Translations under genes and position numbers: made by a program
Source of the DNA: Flavobacterium sp. MC2016-06
GTDB lineage: Bacteria; Bacteroidota; Bacteroidia; Flavobacteriales; Flavobacteriaceae
Direction: 5' to 3'
Length of the DNA: 64,000 nucleotides
NCBI RefSeq assembly: GCF_009711165.2
Contig: NZ_WMID02000001.1
Coordinates: forward strand, 248,001 to 312,000
Notes under the pieces: generated by a model
Told to the model about the DNA's origin: nothing
Databases searched by the model: none
What the model saw: only the letters and a program-made list of their open reading frames with translations
In this document: in pieces, positions 1 to 9,855 of the stretch
How the letters are laid out: every line of letters starts with the position of its first letter
Numbering within the stretch: position 1 is the first letter of the stretch

Positions 1-1
1 T

Positions 2-217
2 ATCCCTGCTGTTATGCTCTCTACTTCGAATAACCCCAACGATATTGAGGAGACTTTTAACAAAGGAGCAAACCTATATATACAAAAGCCAAATTCTTTT
101 ACCGGCTTTATTCTCATTTTGAAAAAAGTATTTATTCTTCACTGGACAAAAGCTTTACTGAATCCGGTTAAAAACATATTTTTTGTTTCTGAAAAAAATA
201 TTTCTCATAAGGATTAA
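2..217 (+). CDS. Response regulator receiver domain, C-terminal part (5' end outside window)
   Basis: The frame is already open at base 2 and reads IPAVMLSTSNNPNDIEETF, followed by GANLYIQKP. These match the fourth and fifth strands of a CheY-like receiver domain: the conserved Ser/Thr of the LSTS stretch and the Lys-Pro pair after beta-5. The Asp phosphorylation site would lie upstream of the window. After the receiver fold there are only about 40 residues and no recognisable DNA-binding output domain, so this is probably a single-domain regulator like the one at 10.8 kb. The ATG at base 14 lies inside the domain and is not the true start. Confidence 0.75.
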   Translation: MPAVMLSTSNNPNDIEETFNKGANLYIQKPNSFTGFILILKKVFILHWTKALLNPVKNIFFVSEKNISHKD

Positions 218-313
218 ATAATCTCTATTTCTCTCTGTGGTAAGCTTTACTTTGTCAAAGTAAGTCACGAAATAATTATATTACTATAATTACCAACTTC
301 CCCATTTAATAGT

Positions 314-350
314 ACTAAAGAACAGGTTGAAAATTCGTGTTCTTTTTTAT
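314..350 (+). terminator. Probable intrinsic terminator after the response regulator
   Basis: AAGAACA and TGTTCTT form a stem around a loop of about 13 bases, followed by a run of T. It lies about 100 bases after the response regulator stop on the same strand. The loop is large, so strength is uncertain. Confidence 0.45.
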
Positions 351-956
351 TAGAAACTCAGCTTGATAAAGCAAATCTATTCTTATTTAAACAGAAGTGA
401 TAGGGAAGATCTACAGCACTATCTTTTAATTTTGATCTATTTTTTGAATTAAAAATTATTATAAAAAAAATCTAATATCAAGACAGTACTAGAACTCTTT
501 GATATACCATTCGAACCTAAAGTTGGTAAGTCTTAATTTTGCTGGATTTTTGTTTTTCAGTATAAGTATGTGCCACGATTCTGCCATAAAATTTAGTTAG
601 TAATATTATTAAGAAGCATATTCCAACTTTTTGTGAGAATTAAGCAGTATCCCTAATTTTTCAAATCAATGAAAAGTAAAGACATAAAATTGGAATTAAT
701 AGTGAATTCTATCTTCAGGAAATCACCAGTGAGAAAACCTTTTGGAATGTAAAATGCTGTAAAATAGAGCACCGCACACCTAATGCCAATTTTTGTATAA
801 AATCATTTTACTGTTTTAAGATGCTCATTATCAAGTATAAAATCTTTTATTTATAGCTGTTACTTTCAAGAACCGCCGCCTTATTTCAAAGGCATTATTT
901 TAAGCGTCAAATAAAATGTAAAATTGTTAAACTATTTTAAATTTATGATTTAATCA
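351..956. other. Intergenic stretch with no recognised gene
   Basis: About 600 bases of AT-rich sequence between the terminator and the TetR promoter. I see no open frame with protein-like composition, no tRNA and no repeat shared with the rest of the window. Confidence 0.5.
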
Positions 957-988
957 TTTGTTTAAATCAATAAAACAATATACATTTG
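957..988 (+). promoter_or_regulatory. Bacteroidota-type promoter of the export operon
   Basis: TTTG at 957-960 and TACATTTG at 981-988 are separated by exactly 20 bases. This fits the TTTG / TAnnTTTG promoter consensus known for Flavobacterium and Bacteroides. Transcription would start near 995. The ATG at 958 falls inside the upstream box, so the ATG at 1006 is the credible start of the TetR gene. Confidence 0.75.
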
Positions 989-1005
989 TAAGCAATTACC
1001 TAAAA

Positions 1006-1620
1006 ATGGAAAAGAAACTAGATACTACAACGGAAAATAAAATTAAGGAAGCAGCAAGAATTGTTTTCTATAAAAAAGGTTTTGCCGCTACAAGAACAAG
1101 AGATATTGCAGAAGAAGCAGGTTTGAATCTTGCACTGTTAAATTATTATTTCAGATCAAAATCTAAATTGTTTGAAATTATAATGATGGAAACTTTATCC
1201 GGTTTTATCCAGCGAATTGCTATTATTCTTAATAATGAGAAAACTACATTAGATGAAAAAGTGGCAGCAATTGCCGAGCATTATATTGATACGATTATTA
1301 AAGATCCTGAAATACCAACTTTTATTGTGAGCGAAATCCGCAGTAATCCAGCTTTGCTAGTAAAAAAACTATCTTTTAGCGAGGTGGTCAAAAACTCGAC
1401 TTTCTTTAAGCAACATAATCAAGCTGTTCAGGACGGTTTTATAACAGAACCAAATCCACTTCATTTTTTAATGAATCTAATGGGTTTGGTCGTATTTCCA
1501 TTTATTGCTAAACCTATTCTTATGGCAGGGAATGATATTGCTGAGAGCGATTTTAATAAAATAATGCAACAAAGAAAAAAAATGATTCCAATCTGGGTAA
1601 AAGCAATGATGTCTGCCTGA
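1006..1620 (+). CDS. TetR/AcrR family transcriptional regulator
   Basis: A 204-residue one-component repressor. The N-terminal helix-turn-helix reads TRDIAEEAGLNLALLNYYF followed by RSKSKLFE, the classic TetR recognition helix and helix 4. The remainder is an all-helical ligand and dimer domain with no identifiable ligand. The start at 1006 is chosen over the in-frame ATG at 958 because the promoter lies between them. It heads a run of same-strand genes (TolC, HlyD, two ABC ATPases, two permeases) with gaps of 54 bases or less, so it most likely represses this exporter and itself. Confidence 0.9.
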   Translation: MEKKLDTTTENKIKEAARIVFYKKGFAATRTRDIAEEAGLNLALLNYYFRSKSKLFEIIMMETLSGFIQRIAIILNNEKTTLDEKVAAIAEHYIDTIIKDPEIPTFIVSEIRSNPALLVKKLSFSEVVKNSTFFKQHNQAVQDGFITEPNPLHFLMNLMGLVVFPFIAKPILMAGNDIAESDFNKIMQQRKKMIPIWVKAMMSA

Positions 1621-1673
1621 TTTTTTACGATCAGTTAGCGACAGAACCACGGTTACATTTTAAGATAAATTAT

Positions 1674-2918
1674 ATGAGAAAACTACATTTCACAGTCAGC
1701 GTTATTATACTTTTTGTGTTTTCAGCAAAAGCACAGACACTAACGATAGACAGTTCATACAAACTTGCAGAAAACAATTATCCTTTAATCAAACAATATG
1801 ATTTGATCGAAAAAACAAAAGAGTATAATATCAGTAATGCTAACAAAGCTTATTTACCCCAAGTGAGTATAACTGCTATTGAAGGGTATGTTTTTGGGGA
1901 TTTTCCAAGTATGGGATCCGGAAGTGACAGCAAATTTAAATTTATTGGTATCGGACAGGTCAATCAGACAATTTGGGATGGCGGAGCCACAAAAACGCAA
2001 AAAAAAATTCTGGAATCTTCTACCAAAGTAGAGAAGGCGAATATAGATGTTTCGCTGCGCGAATTGCGATCCAGAGTAAATCAACTTTATTTTGGGATCT
2101 TGCTTATTGATGAACAATTAAAGCAGCTCGAGGTTCAAAACGGCATTCTTAACAATAATATTGACAAGGTAAAAAAACTCAATGAAAATGGATATTCTTA
2201 TAAAATGGATGTTGACGAGATACAGGTGGAACAGCTGAAGTTAAAACAGCAGCAAAAAGATTTTATTTTTACTCGAAAAGGATACATCAAAATGCTGTCG
2301 TATCTTATAAGTACAAAAATTGACGAGCAGACAAAATTTGAAAAACCCATTACTGCTGATCCATCTCCTGATGCCACCATAAAAAGACCCGAATTGCTTT
2401 TATACCAAAATCAGCGTGATCTTAGTGATGTTAATGCTGAGATGCAAAAAGTGAACTTAATGCCTAAGATTGGAGTTTTAGGTGCTGGTATTATGCTTGC
2501 TCCGGGCATGAGTCTTGGTAATTCTACAATTTCAACGCTTGGGGTTGTCGGACTTAATGCTTCGTGGAATATTAATGCACTTTATAAAAATGGCAATGAA
2601 AAGGAGTTAACCAAACTGGAAAAGGATAAGATAAATGTGCAGGAACAAACTTTCTTGTTTAATACCAACCTACAGATGGATCAGAAAACAGCAGATATAG
2701 ACAGGCAGAAAGAAATCCTTAAGGATGACGATGCTATTATTGCTCTTAGAGCCAGTATTCAAAAAGGGTATCAATTAAAATATGACAATGGAGCTGGTCC
2801 ATTGGTGGATTTGCTAAATGCTATAGAAAATGAAAAAAATGCTCATACACAAAAGGCATTACATGAAATACAATTACTAATGTCAATGTACGATTATCAA
2901 ACCATTATAGGAAATTAA
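1674..2918 (+). CDS. TolC-family outer-membrane efflux protein
   Basis: 414 residues, near the usual size of the family. An N-terminal signal peptide ends at FSAKAQ (about residue 21). The rest is alpha-helical with two internally similar halves rich in Gln, Lys and Asn, as expected for the periplasmic coiled-coil barrel of outer-membrane efflux proteins. It lies 54 bases after the TetR gene and 11 bases before the membrane-fusion gene. It should provide the outer-membrane exit channel for the ABC exporter encoded next. Confidence 0.88.
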   Translation: MRKLHFTVSVIILFVFSAKAQTLTIDSSYKLAENNYPLIKQYDLIEKTKEYNISNANKAYLPQVSITAIEGYVFGDFPSMGSGSDSKFKFIGIGQVNQTIWDGGATKTQKKILESSTKVEKANIDVSLRELRSRVNQLYFGILLIDEQLKQLEVQNGILNNNIDKVKKLNENGYSYKMDVDEIQVEQLKLKQQQKDFIFTRKGYIKMLSYLISTKIDEQTKFEKPITADPSPDATIKRPELLLYQNQRDLSDVNAEMQKVNLMPKIGVLGAGIMLAPGMSLGNSTISTLGVVGLNASWNINALYKNGNEKELTKLEKDKINVQEQTFLFNTNLQMDQKTADIDRQKEILKDDDAIIALRASIQKGYQLKYDNGAGPLVDLLNAIENEKNAHTQKALHEIQLLMSMYDYQTIIGN

Positions 2919-2929
2919 TACTATATATT

Positions 2930-3832
2930 ATGAAAATAAATAAACTCTTACTACTGCTTATTCCATCGCTTTTTATAATATCATGCGGAAATAAAGAAAA
3001 TCAATTTGATGCTTCGGGTTCTTTTGAAGCTGTAGAAACCATACTTTCTGCAGAAGCCAATGGACAAATCTTGAAATTAGATGTTCAGGAAGGCCAGGTT
3101 TTAAATCCAGGAGAAGTTGTAGGTCTTATTGACAGTACACAGCTCCATATATCCAGATTGCAGTTAAAGCAAAATAAAAAAGCAATCCTGATTGGAAAAC
3201 CAACTATAAATATTCAGACAGAAAGCTTAAAAAACCAATTGGCTAATGCAGAACTTGATGTAAACAGAACCCAAAAACTGGTAAAAGGCGGTGTTGCATC
3301 TCAAAAACAGCTTGACGATGCCAATGCAAAAGCAGCTATTTTGCGATCTCAAATCTGCGCTCAGGAAAACTCTCTGCAAACTACAACAGAGTCGATGACA
3401 GAGCAAGCCAATACTGTTGCTGAACAGCTGAAAGGAACAAACGATCAATTGGATAAATGTGTGATAAAAAATCCGATAAAAGGTGTTGTCCTTGCTAAAT
3501 ATGCAGAGCAGTATGAAATGGCTATAATAGGAAAGCCACTTTATAAAATTGCCAATACAGAAACGCTTGATCTTCGTGCTTATATTACAGGAACACAACT
3601 CCCGCAGATAAAAATGGGACAACAGGTTACCGTTAGAATAGATCAGGGAAATGATAAGTATAAAGAATATTCAGGAATCATAACTTGGATTTCAGACAAG
3701 TCTGAGTTTTCTCCTAAAACCATTCAAACCAAAGATGAAAGAGCTAATCTGGTGTATGCCATAAAAGTTAAAGTAAAAAATGACGGCTACATTAAAATTG
3801 GGATGTACGGCGAAGTAAACTGGACAAAATAA
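2930..3832 (+). CDS. HlyD-family periplasmic adaptor lipoprotein
   Basis: 300 residues. The N-terminus has a lipoprotein signal with Cys in LFIISCGNK, so the mature protein is probably lipid-anchored. A lipoyl-like half motif (ILSAEANGQILKLDVQEG) near residue 40 is followed by a coiled coil of about 100 residues and a second beta-rich half. This is the HlyD/membrane-fusion architecture that links an inner-membrane exporter to TolC. The best family comparison is YbhG/YhiI, which work with YbhF-type double ABC ATPases and ABC-2 permeases, exactly the genes that follow. Confidence 0.88.
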   Translation: MKINKLLLLLIPSLFIISCGNKENQFDASGSFEAVETILSAEANGQILKLDVQEGQVLNPGEVVGLIDSTQLHISRLQLKQNKKAILIGKPTINIQTESLKNQLANAELDVNRTQKLVKGGVASQKQLDDANAKAAILRSQICAQENSLQTTTESMTEQANTVAEQLKGTNDQLDKCVIKNPIKGVVLAKYAEQYEMAIIGKPLYKIANTETLDLRAYITGTQLPQIKMGQQVTVRIDQGNDKYKEYSGIITWISDKSEFSPKTIQTKDERANLVYAIKVKVKNDGYIKIGMYGEVNWTK

Positions 3833-3839
3833 AAGCATT

Positions 3840-4787
3840 ATGATTTCAGTAAGTGTAAAAAATATAACCAAAACATACGGTGAACTCAAAGCAGTTGACG
3901 ATGTTTCGTTTGAGGTAGAAAAAGGAGAACTCTTTGGATTGATTGGTCCAGATGGAGCAGGAAAAACCTCGTTGTTTCGAATTCTTACTACTTTGCTTCT
4001 TGCGGACAGCGGAACAGCAACAGTTGAAGGTCATGATGTAGTGAAAGATTATCAGGCAATCCGAAATAAAGTTGGTTACATGCCCGGACGTTTTTCTTTG
4101 TATCAGGATTTGACTGTTGCAGAAAACTTAAATTTTTTCGCTACTATTTTTGGTACTACCATTGAAGAAAATTACGATTTAATTAAAGACATCTACGAGC
4201 AAATTAAGCCTTTCAGCGATCGAAGAGCCGGAAAATTATCTGGTGGTATGAAACAAAAGTTAGCTTTATGTTGTGCATTAATTCACAAACCCGAAGTTTT
4301 GTTTTTGGACGAGCCAACCACAGGTGTTGATGTGGTTTCCCGAAAAGAATTCTGGGAAATGCTCGATAAACTAAAAAAACAGAATATCAGTATTGTTGTT
4401 TCTACCCCATACATGGATGAAGCCAAACTTTGTGACCGTATTGCACTGATCCAAAATGGAAAAATCATGACCGTTGATAAACCTGAAACAATTGTTCTGA
4501 GTTATCCAAAAGCGCTATTTGGAGTAAAAGCTAAAATAATTTATAAGTTATTGGATAGTCTTCGTTTAGATCCTGAAGTAGAAAGCTGTTATGCATTTGG
4601 CGAATACCTGCACCTGACCTTAAAAAATGATGATGACAATGAAAAGACAGTTCAGCAAATAGCCAAAAAATATAATCCCGAAGAACTGGAAGTATTAAAA
4701 ATTACACCAACTATAGAGGACAGTTTTATAAGACTTATGCGCGAACAACAAAGTACAAACGACATAATACCAACTTCCAATGGATAA
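3840..4787 (+). CDS. ABC transporter ATP-binding protein (first of pair)
   Basis: 315 residues. Walker A is GPDGAGKTS at about residue 36, the signature is LSGGMKQK, and Walker B is VLFLDEPTTGVD, so all ATPase motifs look intact. The roughly 90 residues after the nucleotide-binding domain resemble the regulatory tail of ABC-2 drug exporters. The next ATPase starts before this gene ends, an 8-base overlap indicating translational coupling. In YbhF or RbbA-type proteins the two ATPase halves are fused; here they are separate genes. Confidence 0.92.
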   Translation: MISVSVKNITKTYGELKAVDDVSFEVEKGELFGLIGPDGAGKTSLFRILTTLLLADSGTATVEGHDVVKDYQAIRNKVGYMPGRFSLYQDLTVAENLNFFATIFGTTIEENYDLIKDIYEQIKPFSDRRAGKLSGGMKQKLALCCALIHKPEVLFLDEPTTGVDVVSRKEFWEMLDKLKKQNISIVVSTPYMDEAKLCDRIALIQNGKIMTVDKPETIVLSYPKALFGVKAKIIYKLLDSLRLDPEVESCYAFGEYLHLTLKNDDDNEKTVQQIAKKYNPEELEVLKITPTIEDSFIRLMREQQSTNDIIPTSNG

Positions 4788-5523
4788 TAAAGCAATAGTT
4801 TGTAAAGATCTAACCAAACAGTTCGGCGATTTTAAGGCCGTCGATGGGATTTCTTTCGAAGTCGAGAAAGGGGAAATCTTTGGCTTTCTAGGCGCCAATG
4901 GTGCGGGGAAAACTACTGCTATGCGTATTCTCTGCGGACTGTCCTTTCCTTCATCAGGCTCGGCCACAGTTGCCGGATTTGATGTTTATAAGCAACAGGA
5001 GCAAATAAAAAAGAATATCGGATATATGAGCCAGAAATTTTCCTTGTATGATAATCTAACCATATTGGAGAATATTGAATTTTATGGTGGAGTTTATGGT
5101 GTTTCTCGAGATGAAATAAAAAAACGCAGTGCAGATTTGGTCAAAACATTAGGTCTTGAAAAAGAAGCTAAAAAATTAGTTGGAGGATTACCGCTGGGAT
5201 GGAAACAAAAACTGGCTTTTTCAGTTGCAATATTCCACAGACCGCAAATCGTATTTTTGGATGAACCTACCGGAGGTGTCGATCCTCTCACAAGACGACA
5301 GTTCTGGGACATGATCTATAAGGCATCGGATGATGGTATTACCGTTTTTGTAACAACACACTATATGGATGAAGCCGAATATTGCAATAGAATAACAGTT
5401 ATGGTCGATGGAAGGGTAGAGGCTTTGGATACACCAACTAACTTAAAAAAACAGTTTAATACGCATTCTATGGATGAAGTTTTTTATCAACTGGCCAGAA
5501 GCGCCAAAAGATCCGGAGATTAA
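4780..5523 (+). CDS. ABC transporter ATP-binding protein (second of pair)
   Basis: 247 residues. Walker A is GANGAGKTT and Walker B is IVFLDEPTGGVD. The signature is altered: GGLPLGWKQKLA replaces LSGGMKQ. The same LPLGWKQ variant is characteristic of the second ATPase half of YbhF-like exporters, so it is a family trait rather than damage. The gene overlaps its neighbour by 8 bases and ends 2 bases before the first permease. It would pair with the preceding ATPase as an asymmetric dimer. Confidence 0.92.
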   Translation: MDNKAIVCKDLTKQFGDFKAVDGISFEVEKGEIFGFLGANGAGKTTAMRILCGLSFPSSGSATVAGFDVYKQQEQIKKNIGYMSQKFSLYDNLTILENIEFYGGVYGVSRDEIKKRSADLVKTLGLEKEAKKLVGGLPLGWKQKLAFSVAIFHRPQIVFLDEPTGGVDPLTRRQFWDMIYKASDDGITVFVTTHYMDEAEYCNRITVMVDGRVEALDTPTNLKKQFNTHSMDEVFYQLARSAKRSGD

Positions 5524-5525
5524 AA

Positions 5526-6632
5526 ATGAAACAGTTATTTGTATTTATCAGAAAAGAATTTTATCACGTATTTAGGGACCGTAGAACCCTGCTTATACTT
5601 TTTGGTTTACCCATTATGCAAATTGTGCTTTTTGGTTTTGCACTTAGCAGCGAGGTAAAAAATATCGGAATAAGTATTCAAGATAATGCTAAAGATGCCG
5701 CTTCGCAGCAGATAATAGCAAAAATTCAATCTAGTTCCTATTTTCATGTAAAAGAACCAATTTTAAATTATACCGAAATTGAAAGTAAGTTTCGAACTGG
5801 AGATATAAAATGCGCTATCATTTTTCCGCCTAATTTTGGCTCAGACCTATTTAAAAAAGTGGGCGGTAAAATACAGATTATTGCGGATGCTTCAGATCCA
5901 AATACAGCAATAATTGTAACTACTTATCTAACATCCATTATTAATAATTACCAGCAGGAAATCAATCCTACTGCAAATATTTCGTACCGCATAATTCCAG
6001 AGTTAAGGCAGCTTTACAATGAAGAACAAAACGGTTCACTAAATTTTATTCCGGGGGTAATTGCGTTAATTTTTATGATTGTAAGTACTGCACTGACTTC
6101 TGTAGCTGTTGTTCGTGAAAAAGAAATGGGTACTATGGAAATTTTATTGGTTTCTCCTTTTAAACCTATTTTGGTTTTGGTGGCAAAAGCAATCCCATAT
6201 TTGGTATTATCTTTAGTTGATTTTATAATCATACTATTGCTTTCTGTGTTTTTATTGCATGTAGAAATTAGAGGAAGTCTGCTGTTACTATTTGCAGAAA
6301 GTATTTTATTCATTATTACCTGTTTGTCTTTGGGACTTTTGATATCTAATTTGACAAATTCGCAGCAGACTGCAATGCTGGTTTCAATGATGGGAATGAT
6401 GCTGCCAACCATGCTACTTACAGGATTTATGTTTCCAATAGAAAATATGCCTTGGATTTTCCGTGTGATTTCGCATATTATTCCATCACGTTATTACTAT
6501 GCAATTGTTAAAGCCGTAATGCTCAAAGGTCTCGGTTTTTCATATGTTTGGAAAGAAACCTTGGTATTATTGGGAATGTCAGCTGTATTGCTGACCCTGG
6601 CTTTGAAAAATTTTAAAATCAGACTCTCATGA
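5526..6632 (+). CDS. ABC-2 type permease (first of pair)
   Basis: 368 residues with the ABC-2 membrane layout: one N-terminal transmembrane helix, about 140 extracytoplasmic residues, then five helices from about residue 175. The motif VVREKEMGTMEILLVSPF before the second helix is typical of YbhR/YbhS-type permeases. It overlaps the next permease by 4 bases (ATGA), so the two are probably made in equal amounts and form a heterodimer. The substrate cannot be read from the sequence; relatives export cationic drugs. Confidence 0.9.
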   Translation: MKQLFVFIRKEFYHVFRDRRTLLILFGLPIMQIVLFGFALSSEVKNIGISIQDNAKDAASQQIIAKIQSSSYFHVKEPILNYTEIESKFRTGDIKCAIIFPPNFGSDLFKKVGGKIQIIADASDPNTAIIVTTYLTSIINNYQQEINPTANISYRIIPELRQLYNEEQNGSLNFIPGVIALIFMIVSTALTSVAVVREKEMGTMEILLVSPFKPILVLVAKAIPYLVLSLVDFIIILLLSVFLLHVEIRGSLLLLFAESILFIITCLSLGLLISNLTNSQQTAMLVSMMGMMLPTMLLTGFMFPIENMPWIFRVISHIIPSRYYYAIVKAVMLKGLGFSYVWKETLVLLGMSAVLLTLALKNFKIRLS

Positions 6633-7753
6633 AAGTATTAAGATTCATATTACAGAAAGAGTTTCGTCAGATCTTCAGGGATAAAACAATTTTGGCGATG
6701 ATGTTTGCAATGCCGACGATTCAACTTATTATTATGCCGTTGGCAGCTAATTTTGAAGTTAAAAATGTCAACGTGGCTTATGTTGATAATGACCACAGTA
6801 CCTATTCTCAAAAATTAATCAATAAGATTGCAGCTTCTGGTTATTTTAAAATCGCAGGTACTCCAGGCTCTTATCGTGAGGGATTAAAAATGATAGAAGA
6901 CGGAGATGCAGATCTGGTTTTGGAAATTCCATCTGGTTTTGAACGAAATCTTGTTAGAGAAGGGAGTCAGAAAGTAAATCTTTCCGTTGATGCTATTAAC
7001 GGAACTAAATCTTCACTTGGAGGTGGTTATTTAATGGCTGTAATTGCAGATTTTAATAGTTCATTGGCCGTAAATTTTAAATCACCGCGAGGAATTACTC
7101 CGTCCCAAAAAGCAAGTATTGAAATTGATTCTACCAATTGGTATAATCCTCGTGCAGAATACAAATATTACATGGTTCCAGGAATTTTAGTATTGCTTCT
7201 TACTATGATTGGTGGTTTTATTACGGCGCTTAACATTGTAAAAGAAAAAGAAATCGGCACTATTGAACAGATTAATGTGACACCAATAAAAAAATGGGAA
7301 TTTATTTTAGGCAAACTTATTCCATTTTGGATTGTGGGAATCATTGTATTTACAATCGGATTAATTGTAATGTATATTGTCTATGGCATTTTTCCAAAAG
7401 GAAGTTTGTTGGTTTTATATCTTTTTGCGGCAGTTTATTTAATTGCTCTATTGGGATTAGGTCTTCTTATTTCCACGTTTGCTGACACACAACTGCAGGC
7501 GATGTTTATAGCTTTTTTCTTTATGATGATTTTTATGCTGATGAGCGGATTTTTCACCAGCACTGACAGTATGCCTGATTGGGCAAAACAAATTTCTAAT
7601 TTCACACCTGTCACCCATTTTATATCAGTCGTTCGGCTAATTGTACTTAAGGGCAGCAGGTTTTCAGAAGTTAAAAATGAATTGTTTTATTTAATTGGTT
7701 TTGCTTTCCTTCTCAATGGACTCGCGATCTACAATTATAGAAAAACAAGCTAG
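6629..7753 (+). CDS. ABC-2 type permease (second of pair)
   Basis: 374 residues, paralogous to the preceding permease. It starts with an amphipathic stretch (LRFILQKEFRQIFRDKT), then one helix, a large outer loop and five C-terminal helices. The cytoplasmic motif is IVKEKEIGTIEQINVTPI. It is the last gene of the seven-gene export operon; 48 bases separate it from the reductase gene, which may be read through or independent. Confidence 0.9.
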   Translation: MKVLRFILQKEFRQIFRDKTILAMMFAMPTIQLIIMPLAANFEVKNVNVAYVDNDHSTYSQKLINKIAASGYFKIAGTPGSYREGLKMIEDGDADLVLEIPSGFERNLVREGSQKVNLSVDAINGTKSSLGGGYLMAVIADFNSSLAVNFKSPRGITPSQKASIEIDSTNWYNPRAEYKYYMVPGILVLLLTMIGGFITALNIVKEKEIGTIEQINVTPIKKWEFILGKLIPFWIVGIIVFTIGLIVMYIVYGIFPKGSLLVLYLFAAVYLIALLGLGLLISTFADTQLQAMFIAFFFMMIFMLMSGFFTSTDSMPDWAKQISNFTPVTHFISVVRLIVLKGSRFSEVKNELFYLIGFAFLLNGLAIYNYRKTS

Positions 7754-7801
7754 GAACTCTTTCTTAAATTTTTAAACAAATAATTAATAAACTAAATAAA
7801 A

Positions 7802-8314
7802 ATGAAAGTAATAATGATTGCAAATCTTTCTGCAAATGGAAAAGTACTTTTAGCAGATAATCCATCAACTCAAGAAGCACCGCAAGAGGCCTTGGGTTAT
7901 TTTGTAGAGCAGGCAAATCTAAAGGGGAATCTTATTTTGGGCAGAAAAACTTATGAAATTATGCAGCAATTTCCGGGAGGACTAAAAGCATTTTTTCCTA
8001 ATGTAGAGATTGTATTGATGTCACATTCGAAGATCTCGGTAGAAGGTTTCACAGTGGTAAATAATCCTGAAGAAGCGATTAATTACCTAAGTGAAAAGGG
8101 ATTTAAAGAAATTATAGTAGGAGGGGGAGTGCAAGTCTACAACGAATTTCTTGATAGGGAATTAGTAACTGATGTGTATTTTAATTTTATTCCAATGATT
8201 ATTGGCAATGGCGGTATTATTGGTAATTCAGAAGAATTGAACACGAAATTTAAGATTGTTGATAATAAATTTCTAACAAAGGATATTGCCCAGATGCATC
8301 TTGTAAAAATTTAA
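7802..8314 (+). CDS. Dihydrofolate reductase family protein (RibD C-terminal-like)
   Basis: 170 residues. The motifs NLILGRKTYEIM and IIVGGGVQVYNEFL are the nucleotide-binding and active-site strands of the DHFR/RibD_C fold. Many short stand-alone proteins of this kind exist in Bacteroidota as probable NADPH-dependent reductases; they are not classic folate DHFRs. It lies 48 bases after the export operon on the same strand. The true substrate is unknown. Confidence 0.8.
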   Translation: MKVIMIANLSANGKVLLADNPSTQEAPQEALGYFVEQANLKGNLILGRKTYEIMQQFPGGLKAFFPNVEIVLMSHSKISVEGFTVVNNPEEAINYLSEKGFKEIIVGGGVQVYNEFLDRELVTDVYFNFIPMIIGNGGIIGNSEELNTKFKIVDNKFLTKDIAQMHLVKI

Positions 8315-8349
8315 GTTTTTCTAATCTAAATATTTTCAAGTAGTTATAT

Positions 8350-8422
8350 CTCAATAATATTATTGAGCTGGACCAACCGATTTATATGGCAGATACTACA
8401 GAGTCTCAATTAGTTCTGCCAT
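8350..8422. repeat. Perfect 18-bp palindrome plus an inverted repeat
   Basis: CTCAATAATATTATTGAG at 8350-8367 is a perfect palindrome. Just after it, ATGGCAGA (8386-8393) and TCTGCCAT (8415-8422) form a second inverted repeat. They lie in the 323-base gap between the reductase and the kinase. They could be a terminator region or an operator; neither is followed by a T-run. Confidence 0.45.
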
Positions 8423-8637
8423 GTATTAATTAAATCGCCTATAAAAAATCATTCAATTAATTTCAATCTGCTCACTTTATAGTATAATTCCTGAAAAGCT
8501 TTATTTAAAGATAGCATTATGTTTTTTCTAGTAATTTTTTCCAAAAAGAATTATAAATTATTTATTTTTATGAATTGAAAATAGCATACATATCTTCAAT
8601 ACATTTAGTTTAAACAAATAAATAAAAATTCAGTTAT

Positions 8638-9855
8638 ATGTATAAGCCAGAAATTCCTTATAATGAGGATCGCCGTTTAGAAGCTTTAGATGCTTATAAA
8701 ATATTAGATACATTACCTGAAGAAGAATATGATGCCCTAACAAAAATTGCCGCTGAAATTTGCGGCACTCCAATCGCATTGGTAACTTTAGTTGATCATA
8801 CACGACAATGGTTCAAATCGCATCATGGTTTAAATGCGACCGAAACTCCCAGAGATTTTGCTTTTTGTGCACATACCATAAATACGCCCGATGAATTATT
8901 CATTATTCCCGATGCCACTAAAGACAAGAGGTTTTATGATAATCCCCTAACCACTAATGACCCTCATGTAATATTTTATGCAGGAGCTCCTTTAAACAGC
9001 AAGGATGGTTATTCTTTAGGGACAATTTGTGTTATTGATACAAAACCAAGAGAAGGTGGTCTTACAGATAGCCAAAAAGAATCATTAAAGGCATTGGCAA
9101 ACCAAGTAATTTCCCAATTTGAACTTCGAAAAAAAAATAGTCTTTTAGAAAGTTTGAATAATGAAATTTTGGAGAAAAATGTACAATTGAATCAATTTGC
9201 TTATCGGCTGACTCATGATTTGAAAGTTCCAATTCAGGGTGTAAACTCCTTGATAACTTTTATAAAAGAGGATCATAAAGAGCTTATAAAAAACACTACG
9301 TTAGAGGAATGGATTGATTTAATTTATTCCAGAAATGAATACATGGAGTTTTTAATTAATGGTATTTTAGAATATACCAAAGTTAGCAATGAAAAAATTT
9401 GTTTTGAATATTTTAATGTCCTAGAAACTATTCAATATATATTGGATAATAATACTTTACATATTCCAGTGCACATTGATTATATTAATTGCGATGTTCT
9501 CATAAGGTTTTCAAAAATAAGTTTTATTCAAATCATTCAAAATCTTTTGTCAAACACGGTAAAACATACTGACGAACCAAAAAGTAATGTTTGGATATCC
9601 CTAGAAGAAAATGAGACTAGTTATTCTTTTATTTATGAAGATGATGGACCAGGTATACAAGAAGAGTATTGGCAAAAAGTATTTGAATTATTTGAAACTG
9701 TCAGTCCAAAATATACTAAAAATTCTGGCATTGGCTTATCAACAATAAAAGCTGTAGTAGAGCGATTAGGAGGTGCTATATATTTAAAGAATAGAGAAAA
9801 TAATAAAAAAGGTGCTTGTTTTTGTTTTGTTTTACCAAGAGAGTATAATTGCTGA
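8638..9855 (+). CDS. GAF-domain soluble sensor histidine kinase
   Basis: 405 residues with no membrane segment. Residues about 20-165 form a GAF domain of the type found in Bacteroidota kinases (DFAFCAHTI, YAGAPLNSKDGYSLGTICVID). A short coiled coil leads to a HisKA-like phosphoacceptor region, RLTHDLKVPIQG, with His193. The ATP-binding domain has an N box (QNLLSNTVKHT), G1 (DDGPGI) and G2 (GIGLSTIK). It therefore senses a cytoplasmic small molecule or redox signal. No receiver domain is attached; the single-domain regulator at 10.8 kb is the nearest candidate partner. Confidence 0.88.
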   Translation: MYKPEIPYNEDRRLEALDAYKILDTLPEEEYDALTKIAAEICGTPIALVTLVDHTRQWFKSHHGLNATETPRDFAFCAHTINTPDELFIIPDATKDKRFYDNPLTTNDPHVIFYAGAPLNSKDGYSLGTICVIDTKPREGGLTDSQKESLKALANQVISQFELRKKNSLLESLNNEILEKNVQLNQFAYRLTHDLKVPIQGVNSLITFIKEDHKELIKNTTLEEWIDLIYSRNEYMEFLINGILEYTKVSNEKICFEYFNVLETIQYILDNNTLHIPVHIDYINCDVLIRFSKISFIQIIQNLLSNTVKHTDEPKSNVWISLEENETSYSFIYEDDGPGIQEEYWQKVFELFETVSPKYTKNSGIGLSTIKAVVERLGGAIYLKNRENNKKGACFCFVLPREYNC